A DNA stretch of 64,000 nt from Komagataeibacter xylinus (GTDB taxonomy: Bacteria; Pseudomonadota; Alphaproteobacteria; Acetobacterales; Acetobacteraceae). Below the pieces are notes generated by a model. The model was given only the letters and a program-made list of their open reading frames with translations, was not told the origin of the DNA and did no database searches. The translations under genes and the position numbers were made by a program. The stretch is taken from contig NZ_CP041348.1 of NCBI RefSeq assembly GCF_009834365.1, positions 1,959,001 through 2,023,000 on the forward strand, given 5' to 3'. This document shows, piece after piece, positions 1 through 7,119 of this stretch. Every line of letters begins with the position of its first letter. Positions within the stretch are counted from its first letter, which is position 1.

Positions 1-502
1 CCGGGGCTTCGCCAATGGTGATGACCTCCGCCCCGCTCTCGCGCCAGGGCAGGATGTTGGAGTGATGCTCATACGGCCCGATGAACAGCACGGGGCGGCC
101 TCCTGCTTCCGCCGCCTCGGGCACGCCAAGCAGGTGCACCAGCCGGTTGAGCCCCGCCGTGGCTCCCGCGCCGCAGAACACGGTGGAAAACCCTGCCCCC
201 GCGCCGCACAGATGGGCGATCTGCGCCCGCGCGGCGTGGCGCATGCGGGTCATGTACCCACCGCAGAACGAGGCCTCGGTATGGGAATTGGCGTAATAGG
301 GCAGTACGCGCGTGAGCACGAATTCCTCGATCTGCTTCAGCGCCCGGCCCGAGGCGACATAATCGGCATAAACCAGGGGTTTGACACCAAACGGGCCGGG
401 AACGGGCGCGCCTTCCCCGATCAGGCCGGCACGCAGGCCCTCATGCCCGCCTGCCCGCAGGCTGGCTGCAAAATCCGAAAAAGACGTGTCATCCATCTGC
501 AT
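1..502 (-). CDS. Class-V aminotransferase (cysteine desulfurase-like), N-terminal part
   Basis: The window edge cuts this gene after about 167 codons. The visible part has the look of the fold-type I PLP family of NifS/SufS-like aminotransferases: YADYVASGR near residue 45, YYANSHTEASF near 70, a GAGATAGLNRLV segment and GPYEHHSNILPWRESGAEV. The PLP-binding lysine lies outside the window, so the exact activity (desulfurase, lyase or aminotransferase) cannot be fixed. The start at 502 follows a GGGGGGA ribosome-binding site; ATG 496 is an in-frame alternative. It is divergent from an Lrp-family regulator 111 bp away, which is therefore its likely regulator (inference). Confidence 0.8.
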   Translation of the reverse strand, partial: MQMDDTSFSDFAASLRAGGHEGLRAGLIGEGAPVPGPFGVKPLVYADYVASGRALKQIEEFVLTRVLPYYANSHTEASFCGGYMTRMRHAARAQIAHLCGAGAGFSTVFCGAGATAGLNRLVHLLGVPEAAEAGGRPVLFIGPYEHHSNILPWRESGAEVITIGEAP

Positions 503-613
503 GGCCTGATTCCCCCCCAAAGCGCGTTGCAGAAAGATTTTAATCGGCTTTTGGGCAATATGTTTCCCTATTTCATGCTACCCATGCAGAAAAATGGTGT
601 CATATGATCGGTT

Positions 614-1075
614 ATGAGCGAAAAAATGGATCATTTTGATCGTGCCATATTGCGCGCCCTGCAAAAGGATGCGGGCCTGTCGCAGCGCGAACTCGCCGAG
701 CAGGTCGGCTTGTCACAGAATGCCTGCTGGCGGCGGCTCAACGCCCTGCGCGCACGCGGTCTTGCAGGCGAGCGCACCCTGCGGCTTGACCCGGCAAGAC
801 TGGGGCTGGGGCTTACGGTTTTTGTCATGATCCGCACGCGCAGCCATTCGCGTGAGTGGCTGGAGCGGTTTCACAAGGCTGTCAATGACATCCCCAATGT
901 GATCGATTTCTATCGCATTGCGGGCGATTACGATTACATGCTCAAGATCATCACCCGGGACATGGCCTCGTTTGACGATATATACCGCACCCTGATCAAC
1001 CGGGTCGACCTTGACACGGTCACATCCTATATCGCCATGGAGGCGATCGCAGCCAACCGTGACCTGCCAATCTGA
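614..1075 (+). CDS. Lrp/AsnC family transcriptional regulator
   Basis: A 153-residue protein of normal Lrp/AsnC length. An N-terminal helix-turn-helix spans about residues 18-50 (LSQRELAEQVGLSQNACWRR), followed by a RAM ligand-binding domain (VIDFYRIAGDYDYMLKI, near residues 95-115). Lrp proteins usually bind amino acids and act on neighbouring amino-acid genes. This one is divergent from a PLP enzyme, so control of that enzyme and of itself is the simplest reading. The 111-bp shared promoter region is relatively AT-rich. The effector cannot be told from sequence. Confidence 0.92.
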   Translation: MSEKMDHFDRAILRALQKDAGLSQRELAEQVGLSQNACWRRLNALRARGLAGERTLRLDPARLGLGLTVFVMIRTRSHSREWLERFHKAVNDIPNVIDFYRIAGDYDYMLKIITRDMASFDDIYRTLINRVDLDTVTSYIAMEAIAANRDLPI

Positions 1076-1219
1076 AGCCGGGCAGGGCATGGCGCAGGAG
1101 CGGCGCATGTGTTTATGCACCGGGTGCGTCCCGATAACAGGACTCACCAATCCCGTCCTGTCACGCTAAGACCGCACACAATGGCCTGGGCAGGTGGCTG
1201 CGGGTTTGTGGAGTTCATG

Positions 1220-2227
1220 ATGCGTATTCTTGTTACCGGCACCGCCGGGTTCATCGGTTTCCATATGGCCCGGCGCCTGCTGCGCGAAGGCCACGCGGTG
1301 ACCGGCATCGATGGCATGACCCCCTATTATGATGTTACGCTCAAGCATGCGCGCCATGCCCTGCTGCGAGGGGAGGCGGGTTTCACCTGCAATGAATTCA
1401 TGCTTGAGGATGCGCAGGCCCTGCATAACGCCTTCGAGCAGTGCAGGCCGGAGCTGGTCATTCACCTCGCAGCCCAGGCAGGGGTGCGCTACGGGATGGA
1501 AAATCCGGGTTCGTATGTCAGCGCCAACATCGTGGGCACCTATAACGTGCTCGAGCAGGTCCGGCGCTGTGCCACGCCCCACCTCATGATTGCCTCGACA
1601 TCATCCGTCTATGGCGCCAATGCCGCCATTCCCTTTGCCGAGGACCAGCGCTGCGACCATCCGCTCAGCCTGTATGCCGCCACCAAGAAGGCGACCGAGG
1701 ACCTGGCCCATTCCTATGCCCATCTGTGGAACCTGCCCATAACGGCCTTCCGCTTTTTTACGGTGTACGGGCCGTGGGGGCGGCCTGACATGGCGCTGTT
1801 CAAATTCACCGCCAACACGCTCGCGGGCCGCCCGATCGACGTTTACAACAATGGCGATATGGAGCGGGACTTTACCTATATCGACGATATCGTCGAGGCG
1901 ATCCACCGTCTGGTAGATCGCCCCGCGCCCGCACCGGGGGAAAGCGACTGCGGCGCCAGCCCCGTGGCCCCTTACCGGGTGATCAATATCGGCAATGGCG
2001 AGCCGGTCCCCCTCATGGCATTCATCAAGGCGATCGAAACCGCGCTGGGGCGCGCATGCGTGTGCAATTACCTGCCCATGCAACCCGGTGACGTGCCGCG
2101 CACCTGGGCGGACTGCACGGCATTGCAGGAACTGACCGGCTTTCGTCCCACCACCTCCGTGCAGGCGGGGGTGAATGCCTTCGTGGCCTGGTACCGTGAG
2201 TATTACGGCGTGCCTGCTGGCGCCTGA
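1220..2227 (+). CDS. NAD-dependent sugar-nucleotide epimerase (UDP-glucuronate 4-epimerase type)
   Basis: A 335-residue extended short-chain dehydrogenase. The Rossmann motif GTAGFIG is at the N-terminus. The catalytic Ser/Tyr/Lys set is visible as ASTSSVYG near residue 127 and YAATK near 150. The layout and the HLAAQAGVRY and FRFFTVYGPWGRPDMA segments match the UDP-glucuronate 4-epimerase (LpsL/Cap1J-like) branch, which makes UDP-galacturonate for surface polysaccharide. I chose ATG 1220 because GGAG ends 6 bases upstream. The open frame continues back to 1109, but that part lacks family similarity. It converges on copB with only 6 bp between stop codons. Substrate is inferred from family. 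Confidence 0.85.
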   Translation: MRILVTGTAGFIGFHMARRLLREGHAVTGIDGMTPYYDVTLKHARHALLRGEAGFTCNEFMLEDAQALHNAFEQCRPELVIHLAAQAGVRYGMENPGSYVSANIVGTYNVLEQVRRCATPHLMIASTSSVYGANAAIPFAEDQRCDHPLSLYAATKKATEDLAHSYAHLWNLPITAFRFFTVYGPWGRPDMALFKFTANTLAGRPIDVYNNGDMERDFTYIDDIVEAIHRLVDRPAPAPGESDCGASPVAPYRVINIGNGEPVPLMAFIKAIETALGRACVCNYLPMQPGDVPRTWADCTALQELTGFRPTTSVQAGVNAFVAWYREYYGVPAGA

Positions 2228-2233
2228 GCCGGC

Positions 2234-3073
2234 TCAGAACCAGCTCCGCACGCCAAAGGTAAGACGCAGCGCCCCGCTCTCGCCCTGCTGGTCATGCACG
2301 ATGCGGCGGGCCTGTGTCAGATACCCCGCATAGGATACGGCAACATAAGGCGCGAATTTGCGCCAGACCTCGTAGCGCAGGCGCAGCCCCGCATCGACAT
2401 CCGAAAGCCCCGCCCCTACCTGCCGCGCCGGGTCGGATTTTGTATAGAGATTGAACTCCGCCTGGGGCTGTAAAATCAGCCGGTTGGTGAGCAGGAAATC
2501 GTATGATCCCTCGATACGGGAAGCGAAGCGCCCCCGGTCGCTGACATAGGCGGTGGCCTGGAACTCGAACTGGTACAGCGCCAGCCCCTGCACGCCCAGC
2601 GCGCCCCATGTGCGCGTGGGGCCATCATCAATATCGGCGCGGACACCCGCCTGCACATTCCAGTATGGCGAGACCGCGCGGCTGTACAGCAACTCATGGT
2701 CGCCATCATGCAGGCGGCCATGCTCGAGCGTGCCTTCCGACTTGAGCCACAGCCGGTTGTAGTCGCCACCGTACCAGGCTTCGCCATCCCAGCGGAAATC
2801 CGTGCCGCCGGGCGCGTAACGCCCCTCAAGCTGATCGAGAATGCCATGGAAATAGCGGCCCTGGTCCATGACCGGCTTCATGCCGCCCACATAGGCCACG
2901 GGGGCGTTGGTGGGGGCATCGGCAGCATGATAGACGGGCCTTGGCAGAGATTTGCGTGGGGCTGTTGTTGCAGTTTTTCGGGCCGTGGTTGTGGTCTGGC
3001 TCTGACTACAGGCCTGCGCGGGCGGGGCGGCGGCGGGCAGCAGCAGGGCTGCAAGAAGGAGCACGCGCCTCAT
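2234..3073 (-). CDS. copB: Copper resistance protein B (outer membrane)
   Basis: A 279-residue protein with an N-terminal signal peptide (MRRVLLLAALLLPAAAPPAQA) and a C-terminal beta-barrel domain typical of CopB/PcoB. It ends in a phenylalanine, as outer-membrane barrels do. CopB helps sequester or export copper at the outer membrane. The start ATG overlaps the copA stop codon by 4 bases (ATGA), so the two are almost certainly translated together from one message. The N-terminal Met/His-rich stretch usual in Pseudomonas CopB is much reduced here. Confidence 0.9.
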   Translation of the reverse strand: MRRVLLLAALLLPAAAPPAQACSQSQTTTTARKTATTAPRKSLPRPVYHAADAPTNAPVAYVGGMKPVMDQGRYFHGILDQLEGRYAPGGTDFRWDGEAWYGGDYNRLWLKSEGTLEHGRLHDGDHELLYSRAVSPYWNVQAGVRADIDDGPTRTWGALGVQGLALYQFEFQATAYVSDRGRFASRIEGSYDFLLTNRLILQPQAEFNLYTKSDPARQVGAGLSDVDAGLRLRYEVWRKFAPYVAVSYAGYLTQARRIVHDQQGESGALRLTFGVRSWF

Positions 3074-5130
3074 TCCACGATCACCGTGCGGAACATGCCC
3101 GTTTCCATATGCAGCATGAGGTGACAGTGATAGGCCCACAGGCCCGGTGCATCCGCCGTGACGAGGTAGCTCAGCTTCGAGCCGGGCTGCGAGATGAGGG
3201 TATGCTTGTAGGGACGATAGGCACCCTGTCCGTTCTCGAGTTCGCTCCACATTCCATGCAGGTGGATGGGGTGTTCCATCATCGTGTCGTTGATGAGGGT
3301 GAAGCGCACGCGTTCGTTGCGTCTGAGCCGGATCGGCCCTGATTCGGAAAACTTGCGCCCGTTGAAGCCCCAGATATAGCGCTCCATGTTGCCGGTGAGG
3401 TGCATGATGATCTCACGCGTGGGAGGCCTTGGGTCGCTTCCCGGCCGGGTGGCGCGCAGTTGCCTGTAGTTCAGCACGCGGCGGCCATTATGCTCCAGCC
3501 CATCGCCGGGGCTGCCCAGGCGGTCGGTCGGCATGCGCGCGATATTCTGGTTTTCCACGTTCAGGGGCGGGGGGCCGGGGTCATCCACTTCCAGCACGGG
3601 CATCGTTCCGGGGGCGGGCGCGTCATGATCCATAGCCCCGGGCCTGTGCATGCGGCCAGCCGGCTGGTGGTGCACGGGTTCATCCACGCGGTGTTCAGAC
3701 ATGGGCATGGCGTGTCCGTGCCCGGCTGGCTGCATGTCCGCCATGTCCATGCCAGCCATCGCGCCCTCTTCGTGGCGTGGCGTGGGGGTGTCGTGCCTGT
3801 GTGGTGTCTGTTGCGGGGTGGTTGGCTGCATGCCGCCCATGGGGTGCTGCGGCGCATGACCCGTCATATCCATGCCATCCATCGTGCCGCCTTCATGATG
3901 CGGCATGAGGTGGCTGTGGCTGTGCGATGCCGACATGTCGTGCCCGTGCTCCGGCATTGCCATGCCGTTCATGCTTTCGCCGGGTTTCATGTCGTCCATG
4001 CCCATATCGACCATGGTGCGCACGGGGCGCGGGTCCATGGGTGGAATGGGGCCGCTCATACCCGGTTGCGGAGCCAGCGTGCCCCGGGCGTAGCCGGTGC
4101 GGTCCTCGCTCTGGGCAAAGATGGTGTAGGCGCGGGCCTCCCTTGGCTGCACGATCACGTCATAGGTCTCGGCCACGCCAATACGGAACTCATCTACCGG
4201 CACAGGCTCGACCGCGTTGCCATCGGCGGCCACCACCAGCATTTCCAGCCCCGGTATGCGGATATCGAAAAAGGTCATCGAGGCACCATTGATGAAGCGC
4301 AGCCGCACCCGCTCGCCGGGGCTGAAAAGGGCGTTCCAGTTCATGTCAGGTGCATGGCCGTTGAGCAGGTAGGTATAGATCACGCCCGTTACGTCAGCGA
4401 TATCGGTTGCCGCCATGCGCATGCGCGACCAGGCCAGCCGGTCCTTCAGCGCGGCCAGCGTGCTGCCCGCCTCCCTGGCCTCGCGCGGGAGGGAGGCCAG
4501 CGTGCGCTGGCGAAAGACATAGTAGTCATCCTGCATCTTGAGGTTGCTCAGCATGTCCATGGGCGAGACATCGCTCCATTCCGACAGCAGGATGACGTAA
4601 TCACGCGCGCAGGGCTGCGGGTCGGGCACGGGTGGGTCAATGACGATCGCGCCATACAGCCCCTGCGCCTCCTGCATGCCGGAATGGCTGTGGTACCAGT
4701 ACGTGCCGCTCTGGGTGACGGGAAAACGGTAGGTAAAGGTCTCGCCGGGCGGAATGCCGGCAAAGCTCAGCCCCGGCACGCCATCCATGGCGGCGGGCAG
4801 GCGCAGGCCGTGCCAGTGGATGGAGGTGTCTTCATCCGCCAGCGTGTTGGTGACGTTAATGCTCACCGTATCCCCCTGCCGCCAGCGCAGGATGGGGCCG
4901 GGCACATCTTCGCCGATGCAGGGCGCGTGCAGCACCTTGCGGTCAATTTCAATACGGGTGCGGCCTACGCGCAGGTCCCACCGCGCGCGGGCAGTGGGGG
5001 GCACTTGGCCTGCGGCGGGCGTGTGGGCCTGCAGCGGGCGGGGCAGGGCGGCCATAAGTCCCCCTGCGCCCAGCCCCGTTACAAAACGGCGGCGGCTCAG
5101 GCCGCCCCGGTTACGAGACGGAATCAACAT
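3070..5130 (-). CDS. copA: Multicopper oxidase, CopA family, with His/Met-rich insert
   Basis: A 686-residue periplasmic multicopper oxidase that oxidises Cu(I) to the less toxic Cu(II). A twin-arginine signal (SRRRFVTGLGAGG) suggests Tat export in folded form. All copper-ligand motifs are present: HWHG near residue 105, HSHSG near 147, HPIHLHG near 620 and HCHLMLHMETGMF near 665. Between about residues 368 and 507 sits a long low-complexity stretch full of Met, His and Asp (repeats of MDGMDM and HSHSHLMPHH type), a probable copper-binding reservoir. It is the middle gene of a three-gene copper operon and is translationally coupled to copB. The name copA is also used for the unrelated ATPase at 11 kb. 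Confidence 0.93.
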   Translation of the reverse strand: MLIPSRNRGGLSRRRFVTGLGAGGLMAALPRPLQAHTPAAGQVPPTARARWDLRVGRTRIEIDRKVLHAPCIGEDVPGPILRWRQGDTVSINVTNTLADEDTSIHWHGLRLPAAMDGVPGLSFAGIPPGETFTYRFPVTQSGTYWYHSHSGMQEAQGLYGAIVIDPPVPDPQPCARDYVILLSEWSDVSPMDMLSNLKMQDDYYVFRQRTLASLPREAREAGSTLAALKDRLAWSRMRMAATDIADVTGVIYTYLLNGHAPDMNWNALFSPGERVRLRFINGASMTFFDIRIPGLEMLVVAADGNAVEPVPVDEFRIGVAETYDVIVQPREARAYTIFAQSEDRTGYARGTLAPQPGMSGPIPPMDPRPVRTMVDMGMDDMKPGESMNGMAMPEHGHDMSASHSHSHLMPHHEGGTMDGMDMTGHAPQHPMGGMQPTTPQQTPHRHDTPTPRHEEGAMAGMDMADMQPAGHGHAMPMSEHRVDEPVHHQPAGRMHRPGAMDHDAPAPGTMPVLEVDDPGPPPLNVENQNIARMPTDRLGSPGDGLEHNGRRVLNYRQLRATRPGSDPRPPTREIIMHLTGNMERYIWGFNGRKFSESGPIRLRRNERVRFTLINDTMMEHPIHLHGMWSELENGQGAYRPYKHTLISQPGSKLSYLVTADAPGLWAYHCHLMLHMETGMFRTVIVE

Positions 5131-5211
5131 GAGAAAAATCCGACAAAGAAACAGGTCAGTCAGCTCCCGCCCCGCGCAAGGCAGGACAGGCGCCGAAACG
5201 CGATGACGTGT

Positions 5212-5601
5212 TTAGCTGTTCCGGATTTTGGGCGGCCGTAGGGGCGGCAGCCAGTCGCCACCCGGCGCAGGGGCCTGCCGGGATGCAGGGAAAACGCGGG
5301 TGCCCTCGGCGGAGAGGCCGGTCAGGCGTTGGGCCGAAGGGGGAGCCGGCAGATCCGACAGGCCCGCATGCACATGGCAGCACGGGTCCTGGCTGGGGGT
5401 AGCGGGAGCATGGCGGGCGTGGTGCATGCGGGCCATGTGCAGGGCATGGGCGGGGGTCATGCAATCAGATGCCATGGCGCAGGCGGAGGCGAGTGTATGG
5501 GCGTGGGCAGCAGGGGTGGGCACAGCGCCAAGAAGCAGCCCTGCCTGCATCAGCAGCCAGACCAGCAGGCCAACCCATGTCCGGCCCCGTGCCCTGAACA
5601 T
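5212..5601 (-). CDS. Small secreted His/Met/Cys-rich protein of the copper operon
   Basis: A 129-residue protein with a signal peptide (WVGLLVWLLMQAGLLLGAV) followed by a region rich in metal ligands: CAMASDCM, HALHMARMHHARH and CCHVH. I do not recognise a named family; the style recalls small DUF2946-type copper-inducible proteins. GGGAG precedes the ATG by 7 bases. It is the first gene of the operon that continues to copA (81-bp gap) and copB, directly behind the CsoR-like operator. A periplasmic copper-binding or delivery role is inference from composition and position. Confidence 0.65.
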   Translation of the reverse strand: MFRARGRTWVGLLVWLLMQAGLLLGAVPTPAAHAHTLASACAMASDCMTPAHALHMARMHHARHAPATPSQDPCCHVHAGLSDLPAPPSAQRLTGLSAEGTRVFPASRQAPAPGGDWLPPLRPPKIRNS

Positions 5602-5646
5602 TCCGCACTCCCATCCGCCACGAAGCGTTGCAAACTGTTGCCCATA

Positions 5647-5663
5647 ATACCCACGGGGGGCAT
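5647..5663 (-). promoter_or_regulatory. Putative CsoR operator of the copper operon
   Basis: The + strand reads ATACCCACGGGGGGCAT, a 17-bp imperfect palindrome with six of eight base pairs matched. Read toward the operon it ends in GGGTAT followed by TAT, so a TATTAT -10-like box overlaps its right half. It lies 46 bp upstream of the first gene. It matches the palindrome at 10993-11009 at 13 of 17 positions. CsoR sites are G/C-rich palindromes of this general form. Assignment to the CsoR-type protein at 13.5 kb is inference. Confidence 0.6.
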
Positions 5664-5707
5664 AAAAGGAAGCTTTTTATGCCAGCCCGCCTGCGGCGTT
5701 ATCAGAC

Positions 5708-5758
5708 AAAAGTTTCTGGTAAAGCTTTTTTTTAAAAAGGCGGTAACCGGAAACTTTT
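5708..5758. repeat. Dispersed hairpin repeat, short (deleted) form, copy A
   Basis: The left arm is AAAAGTTTCTGG and the right arm CCGGAAACTTTT. The interior is fused from the left half of hairpin 1 (AAAGCTTTTTTTT) and the right half of hairpin 2 (AAAAAGGCGGTAACC). It ends 1 bp from the stop codon of the FTR1 gene. See the findings for the full-length family. Confidence 0.7.
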
Positions 5759-5759
5759 C

Positions 5760-6575
5760 TTATTTCGCGACAGGCTGCCTGCGCACCAGCCGGGTCGCGA
5801 TCAGCATCACCGCCAGCGTCACGCCCCATGCCACGAGCTGAATGCCCATTGGCCGGTCGGAATACCCCACCAGCGCCTTGGCGGCCCGCCCCACCATGCT
5901 GCCATCAGAGAGCAGCCACGACGTATCCCACACCTCGTAGCCCAGGGCGGGCACGATATCATCGCCCGCCAGCAGGGCTGCAGCCTGGCTGGCCATGCCT
6001 GCGGCCAGCAGGGCAATGAGCAGGCCGGTCACGGCAAACAGGCGGTGCAGCGGAATGACGATCAGCCCACGATACAGCAGCCACGATATGCCGCCACCCG
6101 CCACAATGCCCAGCAGCCCACCCACCAGCATGGGCACCGGGCCGGAATGGGTGGAGACCGCAATGCCGTACAGGAACAGCACCACCTCCACCCCCTCGCG
6201 CAGCACCGCCACGGCCACCACCACGGCCATGGCGGCAAGCGAGCGCTGGCCGGTTGCCACCTCCGTGCCCAGCGCCTTCATATTGCCCGCCATCTCGCGC
6301 CCGTGGCGGGTCATCCAGATATTGTGCCAGCCCAGCATGACGACCGCGATGCACAGGATGGTGGCCGAGAATACATCCTGCCCATTGCCCGACAGCGCCG
6401 CCGAGAGGCTGCCGGCAAACACCGCCACCACCGCAGCACCTGCCACGCCGGCTGCGATGCCGCCCGCCACCCAGCGCCCCCGGCCCGCTATGCCCTGCGT
6501 TGCCGCCAGCACGATGCCAATGATCAGGCCCGCTTCCATGACCTCGCGAAAAACGATCAGCAGACTTCCCAGCAT
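5760..6575 (-). CDS. FTR1-family high-affinity iron permease
   Basis: A 271-residue integral membrane protein with about seven hydrophobic segments. It carries the two RExxE iron-binding motifs of the FTR1/EfeU family: REVMEAG near residue 10 and REGVEVV near 126. Such permeases take up ferric iron produced by a periplasmic partner. The preceding gene, 2 bp away, is a cupredoxin, the same pairing as FtrB-FtrC of Bordetella and Burkholderia. No FtrA (P19) or FtrD (polyferredoxin) homologue is visible next to it. A Fur-like box lies upstream of the pair. Confidence 0.9.
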   Translation of the reverse strand: MLGSLLIVFREVMEAGLIIGIVLAATQGIAGRGRWVAGGIAAGVAGAAVVAVFAGSLSAALSGNGQDVFSATILCIAVVMLGWHNIWMTRHGREMAGNMKALGTEVATGQRSLAAMAVVVAVAVLREGVEVVLFLYGIAVSTHSGPVPMLVGGLLGIVAGGGISWLLYRGLIVIPLHRLFAVTGLLIALLAAGMASQAAALLAGDDIVPALGYEVWDTSWLLSDGSMVGRAAKALVGYSDRPMGIQLVAWGVTLAVMLIATRLVRRQPVAK

Positions 6576-6577
6576 GT

Positions 6578-6919
6578 TCAGGGCTCCTGCGTTACGGTAA
6601 CGGTACCCGTTGCCTGGTCGGGGTGGTAGTCATCGAAGAACTTGTAGGTGCCCGGATGCAGCGGCCCGGCATGGACCGTAATGGTGCTGCCCGGCACCAC
6701 GATCTTCTCGAATTTCAGGTCATAGCTTTCAAATTCGTCCGTCGTGTCATCCTGGTTATCCAGCATGATGAGAAAGCGCGTGCCCGCAGGCACCGTAAAA
6801 TGGTCCGGGCTGAAATGATGGTCTTTTACCACCAGGTGCACGGGGTCCTGCGCCCATGCAGGTGGGGCGGACAGGAGGGCCGCAAGCCCGAGGCAGGACA
6901 GGATGGTCGCGTAACGCAT
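6578..6919 (-). CDS. Periplasmic cupredoxin-like protein (FtrB-like)
   Basis: A 113-residue protein with a cleavable signal (MRYATILSCLGLAALLSAPPAWA) and a single cupredoxin fold: VKDHHFSPDHFTVPAGTRFLIMLDN, then ESYDLKFEKIVVPG and HPGTYKFFDDYHPD. In FTR1 operons such proteins are thought to oxidise or hand over iron to the permease. Classical type-1 copper Cys ligands are absent, as in EfeO N-domains, so electron transfer through blue copper is unlikely. GGAGAG lies 9 bases before the ATG. First gene of the two-gene operon. Confidence 0.85.
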   Translation of the reverse strand: MRYATILSCLGLAALLSAPPAWAQDPVHLVVKDHHFSPDHFTVPAGTRFLIMLDNQDDTTDEFESYDLKFEKIVVPGSTITVHAGPLHPGTYKFFDDYHPDQATGTVTVTQEP

Positions 6920-6950
6920 GAACAGACTCTCCGTGGAATGGCGGCAAAAT

Positions 6951-6969
6951 ATTGCGACTTATTATCACT
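6951..6969. promoter_or_regulatory. Putative Fur box upstream of the FTR1 operon
   Basis: ATTGCGACTTATTATCACT, a 19-bp site 31 bp upstream of the cupredoxin start. It is identical at 15 of 19 positions to the site upstream of bfd (30617-30635), and both are of the ATTGCGA-N5-TCTCATT type seen in many proteobacterial Fur boxes. Iron-repressed control of the operon is inferred. Confidence 0.5.
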
Positions 6970-7045
6970 GTCAATTTCAGTCTTTCCACCCGTGCGTTCC
7001 GTCTTGTCGATGCGGGGCAGGCATGCGCGACCAGATGTCTCCATA

Positions 7046-7068
7046 AAGGTATGATCTATTGACATCTT
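7046..7068 (+). promoter_or_regulatory. Putative NsrR box 1 on the hmp promoter
   Basis: A 23-bp site with ends AAGGT and ATCTT; six of eleven symmetric pairs match. From memory of the enterobacterial NsrR 11-1-11 consensus, about 14 of 22 positions agree, mainly in the right half. It covers a TTGACA -35 box at 7059-7064. Confidence 0.5.
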
Positions 7069-7086
7069 TTTCCCGCGCCATAAAAG
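7059..7086 (+). promoter_or_regulatory. hmp: hmp promoter (-35 TTGACA, -10 TAAAAG)
   Basis: A perfect TTGACA at 7059-7064 is followed after 16 bp by TAAAAG at 7081-7086. CATAAA at 7079 is an alternative -10. NsrR-like box 1 overlaps the -35 and box 2 begins in the -10. Confidence 0.5.
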
Positions 7087-7106
7087 GTTTCAATTAAATA
7101 CACCTT
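7084..7106 (+). promoter_or_regulatory. Putative NsrR box 2 on the hmp promoter
   Basis: A 23-bp site with ends AAGGT and ACCTT and core ATTAAATACA; seven of eleven symmetric pairs match. About 17 of 22 positions agree with the enterobacterial NsrR consensus. Its centre lies 38 bp from that of box 1 and it ends just before the hmp ribosome-binding site. Confidence 0.6.
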
Positions 7107-7119
7107 AATGGAGGCCAGA

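Noticed and set aside
2941..3342. Plus-strand frame across the copA/copB junction
   Set aside because: It is antisense to two well-supported genes joined by an ATGA overlap.
3400..5241. A 613-codon plus-strand frame over the copper oxidase, and similar long frames at 10917-13067, 19744-21489 and 52643-54361
   Set aside because: All lie opposite genes with clear domains and have shadow-like composition without signal peptides or motifs.
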